Origin: Chloroflexota bacterium
GTDB lineage: Bacteria; Chloroflexota; Anaerolineae; Promineifilales; Promineifilaceae
NCBI GenBank assembly: GCA_024223125.1
Contig: JAAEOP010001184.1
Location: forward strand, 1-27,695
Direction: 5' to 3'
DNA length: 27,695 bases
Part shown: piece by piece, positions 24,236-27,695 of the stretch
Position numbering within the stretch: the stretch's first letter is position 1
Layout of the letters: every line of letters begins with the position of its first letter
Translations under genes and position numbers: made by a program
The notes under the pieces: model-generated
What the model saw: only the letters and a program-made list of their open reading frames with translations
What the model was told of the DNA's origin: nothing
Databases searched by the model: none

Positions 24236-24310
24236 TCATATTACCGGGGGTCGCTCATCTGTGCTAAACTTGATTGTAATAAAAGTGTGATAATGATAGG
24301 TTATTTTGAT

Positions 24311-26260
24311 ATGCGTATAGATAGGCAGTTCGATGCCGCCTTTGCCGATGAACTAGCAATGTTTGAATCGTATAATAAACATTTATATCGGCCGAATTCC
24401 TATCTGCATAAATGGTGGGCGCGGCGCTGCGGTACAACGTTTCGCACGATTCTGAAACATCTAGTTACAGATGAGACGAAACAAGATTACTATTCGGCCG
24501 CAGGCTTAGAAGACACCATTATCCTTGATCCGATGATGGGTGGGGGAACCACATTGCATGAGGCAATTCGGCTTGGCGCTAACGTTATTGGAGCCGATAT
24601 TGATCCCATTCCTGTGTTACAAGCCAGGGCAACCCTTTCAACTGTGCCGCTGGCCGAGTTAGAAAAAGCCTTCCACCATTTTTACAAGACATTACATGCC
24701 GAATTTTCACATCTCTATCAGACGCCCTGCCCCTATTGTGGACGGCTTCATGAATGGCGCTTTATGCTTTATGGTTTGCAACGACATTGTGATTGCCGTC
24801 AGGTGTTATCAGTAGATTCGTTCATTCTTCGCTACCACAATGATGGGTCCGTCATCCATATTGACCCTAGCTCTCATTCCATTTTGCAGAACGACCAATG
24901 TGTGGTTGAACCTGAACTAAATGAACCCCGAGTGCCATTGGTTGAAAAATCGGACAAGCTATGCGCAACGTGCCAACGGCCGTATCGAGACAATTTACAC
25001 ATCCCTTATTACCAACGTTATATACCCATCACAACAGCCGGGAAATGCCCTGAACATGGCTTGTTCTTTAATGCCATTCACCATATTGAGCGAGACACCA
25101 TAACACAGGCTAATAAACAACGCGCAAATTTAACTTTTTCAGCAGCCGATTTCCATATTGTTCCAGGGCCAAAATCCAGAAGTTTATTAGACCGGCAAAT
25201 CAACAGTTACCTGGATGTTTACAGCAGTCGTCAACTGTTACTACTGCATAAGGCAATTGAGATTTTACCCCAATTTGATCCCCTCATTCGTTTGAATCTA
25301 GCCTTATTAGTTTCCACGTCGCTTGAATTTAATTCGCTTCTTTGCGGTTATAAGGGGACAAAAAAGAAGCGTCCTGGCGCTATCCGGCATACATTTGCCC
25401 ATCATGCTTATTCTTTTCCACACACGGCCGCTGAAAACAACCCCCTTTATCCCAAAAGAGCCTCCGGGAATTTAAAGAATCTTTTTCATAGTCGTATTGC
25501 GCGCGGCCGTAAATGGGCTACACAGCCTGAAGAACGGCGTATTGTAGAGGGAAAGGCAGAAAAGGTGCTGATTGAGGGAGAAACTGATTCTGGCACGGAG
25601 GTGTTTGATTTTGCTAACTTAGCCGACGGCCGTCGCCGCTTCATGCTCATTCAAGGCTCTTCGTCTAATCTGAATTTACCTGATAACTGTGTAGATTTTA
25701 TCGTAACTGATCCTCCCTATTTTGACAGCGTACAGTACAGCGATTTAGCCGCTTTTTTCCGGGCCTGGCTACAAAAATTACTGCCCCAAGATGTGGATTG
25801 GCATTATGAATTAGATGACGCCGCCGTAGACCAATACGCCAATAATAATGGTCAATATGATCATGTATTAGGACAAATTTTTTTAGAATGTCACCGGGTT
25901 TTGAAGAGTAACGGCCGTCTCATCTTCACCTTTCACCATTGGAACCCTAACGGTTGGTCGGCATTAACAAAATCCTTAAAACGAGCCGATTTTATTTTAG
26001 TGAATCGTCATGTCGTTCATGCAGAGAATCCATCATCAGTCCACATTGTGAACCAAAAGGCGCTGCTCCATGATGTCATTTTGGTACTGGCTCCAGCCGA
26101 ATCCATCATTACGCCTGAATGGAAACTTCCTTATACTATAGACACGAAAGGCAGTCAGGCATTTTGTCGAGATTGCGCTACGGCGATGGGTTGGTTGCTG
26201 AATGAGAATTTACCTGATGAAGAAGTTGACGCTCATTGGATGAGGTTGTTACCTAAATGA
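24311..26260 (+). CDS. Zinc-ribbon adenine-specific DNA methylase (COG1743-like)
   Basis: 649 residues from ATG 24311. Earlier in-frame ATGs at 24197 and 24293 add unconserved residues overlapping the nuclease remnant and lack ribosome sites; the true start is uncertain. The N-terminal HLYRPNSYLHKWWARRCGTT is typical of COG1743/DUF1156-like methylases. Motif I is DPMMGGGTT (73-81), binding S-adenosylmethionine, with GADIDP (94-99) after it. A long region follows with Cys140-x2-Cys143...Cys160-x-Cys162 and Cys218-x2-Cys221...Cys246 pairs, which look like zinc ribbons. Catalytic motif IV is DPPY (467-470), indicating amino-methylation (N6-adenine most likely). The stop overlaps the NurA start. 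It probably modifies DNA as part of a defence or maintenance module. Confidence 0.87.
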   Translation: MRIDRQFDAAFADELAMFESYNKHLYRPNSYLHKWWARRCGTTFRTILKHLVTDETKQDYYSAAGLEDTIILDPMMGGGTTLHEAIRLGANVIGADIDPIPVLQARATLSTVPLAELEKAFHHFYKTLHAEFSHLYQTPCPYCGRLHEWRFMLYGLQRHCDCRQVLSVDSFILRYHNDGSVIHIDPSSHSILQNDQCVVEPELNEPRVPLVEKSDKLCATCQRPYRDNLHIPYYQRYIPITTAGKCPEHGLFFNAIHHIERDTITQANKQRANLTFSAADFHIVPGPKSRSLLDRQINSYLDVYSSRQLLLLHKAIEILPQFDPLIRLNLALLVSTSLEFNSLLCGYKGTKKKRPGAIRHTFAHHAYSFPHTAAENNPLYPKRASGNLKNLFHSRIARGRKWATQPEERRIVEGKAEKVLIEGETDSGTEVFDFANLADGRRRFMLIQGSSSNLNLPDNCVDFIVTDPPYFDSVQYSDLAAFFRAWLQKLLPQDVDWHYELDDAAVDQYANNNGQYDHVLGQIFLECHRVLKSNGRLIFTFHHWNPNGWSALTKSLKRADFILVNRHVVHAENPSSVHIVNQKALLHDVILVLAPAESIITPEWKLPYTIDTKGSQAFCRDCATAMGWLLNENLPDEEVDAHWMRLLPK

Positions 26261-27483
26261 CGCTTGAATATGAAAAATTATTCCCTCAAATTAACAGTAT
26301 GGTGACAGCGGCCGTCTCCCGGCAGCGGCAGTTAGCTACACAACAAGGCGAGATCAGCCAAAAGTTAAACGCTCACGCGGCCGACCGAGACACCATCAAC
26401 AAAAGCTTAGACCTGGCATTAACCCGTACAGACAATAAATTGTACGCCGCCCGGCCGCATAACAAGTATGATCATGAACTGTTAAATGCGGGGGTGGATG
26501 CGTCGGTTGTGCCGGACACTGCCGTTATCATCGGCGCAGACGGTTCCCAAATCATGCCAGACCGGCACGCCCCTTTTTTGTATTCCCTCATCAACATCGG
26601 CATTATCATCTATTACCACGGCGTCGCCAAAGCGCCTGACACGTTGACCAAACCCACCCTCAAGTTTCCCGACGGCGAACTGCGAGCAAATGAAACCTTG
26701 TTTACCTCGGCCGATGTCAGTATAGCCCGTGACCTGGCTGAAATTGCCACCCTCAGCCAGACGGTTTGCGAACAAAGCCGCCAGACAGAAGACCTCGTTT
26801 TAGGGTTGTTGGACCAACGGCTTTTGTACCGGGGTGAAGCGGCCGTATTGCGAGATTGGTTGGAATCATTACAACAAGTAGAGGCATGTTATGAGGAAAA
26901 CGGCCGTGCCTACCTCACCGGCTTTATCAGTAACCCTGGCACCAGCGCCGTCGTCAACATGTTGCGTGCCCTCGATATTGACCGCATTGATACGGAAACG
27001 GGCGAGTTTTTGTTGGAGCCAGAAACACTCATCAAAAGCAATGTGGGGCTGACGGATGCGGATATTTTTGGCGATATTTTGCAACCGGGCCAGCGCAGTA
27101 CCGTCTTCATCAATATTTCTGATCTCAACACCCAATTTGGCAAACGGGGGCAGGAGATTTGCTTTTTTTATTTGAATGTGGCTAATAACGGCCGTCACAT
27201 TTCACGAGTAGATTTTCCAAAGTGGCTGGCAGATGATGTGACGGCCGTAAACCGCATCCACGCTCTCGCCATCAACCAATGCAAATTTGAATACCCCTAC
27301 GTCCTCACCCGCGCCGATGAAATTGCCGTCATCCTGTCTGAAGACCGCGACGCTTTTGAAAACATGATTGCCATGCGTATGGGGCCACAGTTTGCGCTGC
27401 GCCGCCACAGCCCCAAACAAAGTGGCAAATACGATACTCGCAGCAGCCGAACGCGATTTCAGGACCGTAAGGGTAGTAAATGA
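26257..27483 (+). CDS. nurA: NurA-family nuclease
   Basis: 408 residues; ATG 26257 overlaps the methylase stop as ATGA, so translation is coupled. NurA is a metal-dependent 5'-3' exonuclease with an RNase H-like fold that normally works with the HerA translocase in DNA end resection. Visible features are the first metal motif ADGSQIMPDRH (Asp95), a long helical region, LLDQRLLYRG (Asp186, matching the NurA second acidic motif), SRVDFPKWLA (316-325) and the closing YPYVLTRADEIAVI (346-359), which corresponds to the NurA C-terminal segment. The basic tail (390-408) is Arg/Lys/Ser-rich. HerA is not in this window. The family call rests on these motifs and is fairly firm; the defence role is inferred from context. 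Confidence 0.85.
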   Translation: MTLEYEKLFPQINSMVTAAVSRQRQLATQQGEISQKLNAHAADRDTINKSLDLALTRTDNKLYAARPHNKYDHELLNAGVDASVVPDTAVIIGADGSQIMPDRHAPFLYSLINIGIIIYYHGVAKAPDTLTKPTLKFPDGELRANETLFTSADVSIARDLAEIATLSQTVCEQSRQTEDLVLGLLDQRLLYRGEAAVLRDWLESLQQVEACYEENGRAYLTGFISNPGTSAVVNMLRALDIDRIDTETGEFLLEPETLIKSNVGLTDADIFGDILQPGQRSTVFINISDLNTQFGKRGQEICFFYLNVANNGRHISRVDFPKWLADDVTAVNRIHALAINQCKFEYPYVLTRADEIAVILSEDRDAFENMIAMRMGPQFALRRHSPKQSGKYDTRSSRTRFQDRKGSK

Positions 27484-27532
27484 AACTGATTATTCATGGT
27501 AAAATGGCGAAAGTTACTGTTTGGAGGTTTTC

Positions 27533-27695
27533 ATGGCAAACAAAAAGATAGCTTTTGGCTGGTATGGAGGCAAGTACAGTCACCTCAATTGGTTGTTGCC
27601 CCTGCTGCCCTATACAACTCATTACTGTGAGCCATTTGGCGGTTCCGCGGCCGTTATCATCAACAGAAACCCATCCCCCGTAGAAACATACAATG
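27533..27695 (+). CDS. Dam/D12-family N6-adenine DNA methyltransferase, 3' end cut
   Basis: 54 codons are present before the window ends. ATG 27533 has GGAGG five bases upstream. The N-terminus carries FGWYGGKYSHL (8-18), the GGK motif of the D12 class, and CEPFGGSAAVIINR (32-45), the AdoMet-binding motif I. These are diagnostic of Dam-like enzymes that methylate the N6 of adenine. The sequence up to the edge is intact. The catalytic DPPY and target-recognition parts lie beyond the edge, so its specificity cannot be judged. It lies 49 bases after NurA in the same direction and is probably part of the same operon. Confidence 0.88.
   Translation, partial: MANKKIAFGWYGGKYSHLNWLLPLLPYTTHYCEPFGGSAAVIINRNPSPVETYN

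Noticed and set aside
1..27695. CRISPR array, tRNA, rRNA or complete insertion sequence
   Set aside because: No regularly spaced repeats, no cloverleaf or rRNA-like stretch and no intact transposase were seen; the only transposase-related signal is the broken Rpn-type fragment at 23940-24235.
24311..27695. The methylases of this window as the enzymes marking ACGGCCGT
   Set aside because: The octamer core CGGCCG has no adenine, while the DPPY motif and D12 family point to adenine N6 methylation; only the outer A would be a possible target, so a link is not supported.

Overview
The window reads as a chromosomal segment of a filamentous-type bacterium, most likely an uncultured member of the Chloroflexota (Anaerolineae-like). 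This is inferred from gene content (mreB-mreC-mreD-mrdA block, GbsR-type regulator, DUF5996 protein, Pro/Thr-rich LysM lipoprotein), the moderate GC content and the word-repeat-rich intergenic regions. I could not run a taxonomic search. The palindromic octamer ACGGCCGT is extraordinarily frequent: 36 exact copies by hand count, against about 0.4 expected at equal base use. It looks like a genomic signature comparable in kind to HIP1 of cyanobacteria.

Layout. 1-681 (-) is the N-terminal part of a TPR protein cut by the window edge. 886-1935 (+) is an unknown two-helix membrane protein, separated by a bidirectional terminator from a dGTPase-like HD hydrolase (2057-3211, -). 3331-3770 is eroded coding sequence. 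3783-8902 (-) is the cell-shape operon mreB-mreC-mreD-mrdA, with a good promoter near 9133-9161, a long leader carrying two perfect stem-loops, and hairpin repeats in its intercistronic gaps. 9331-9735 (+) is a small unknown protein. 9877-12614 (-) is a glycan operon: a GT4 glycosyltransferase, a polyprenyl-phosphate sugar transferase and a 54-aa ORF. 12805-15498 (+) carries a LysM lipoprotein, a Nudix hydrolase and an RfbH/E1-type 3-dehydratase with an intact [2Fe-2S] cysteine motif. 15526-18874 (-) carries a LonB-like protease and a DUF5996 protein. A cold-shock protein (19084-19296, -) follows, then a structured intergenic region with a strong minus-strand terminator and a possible small RNA. 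19873-23929 (+) carries uvrA, a GbsR-like regulator with its own promoter and operator-like palindrome, and an inosine/xanthosine triphosphatase (YjjX/DUF84 family).

The right end (24311-27695, +) is the most accessory-looking part. It holds a zinc-ribbon adenine-specific DNA methylase (COG1743-like), a NurA-family nuclease overlapping it by 4 bp, and the start of a Dam/D12-family adenine methyltransferase running off the edge. It lies next to a broken Rpn/DUF4351-type nuclease remnant (about 23940-24235, -). Two methylases with a NurA nuclease in one apparent operon suggest an unusual modification and DNA-processing or defence module; whether a HerA-like ATPase follows lies outside the window.

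Intergenic DNA is full of short word-repeats and inverted repeats (AGTTTTCAGT, GATTGGAGATT, AACTTGC, GTGTTCC, GGTGACAAGG types). They often sit at translation starts or inside promoters.
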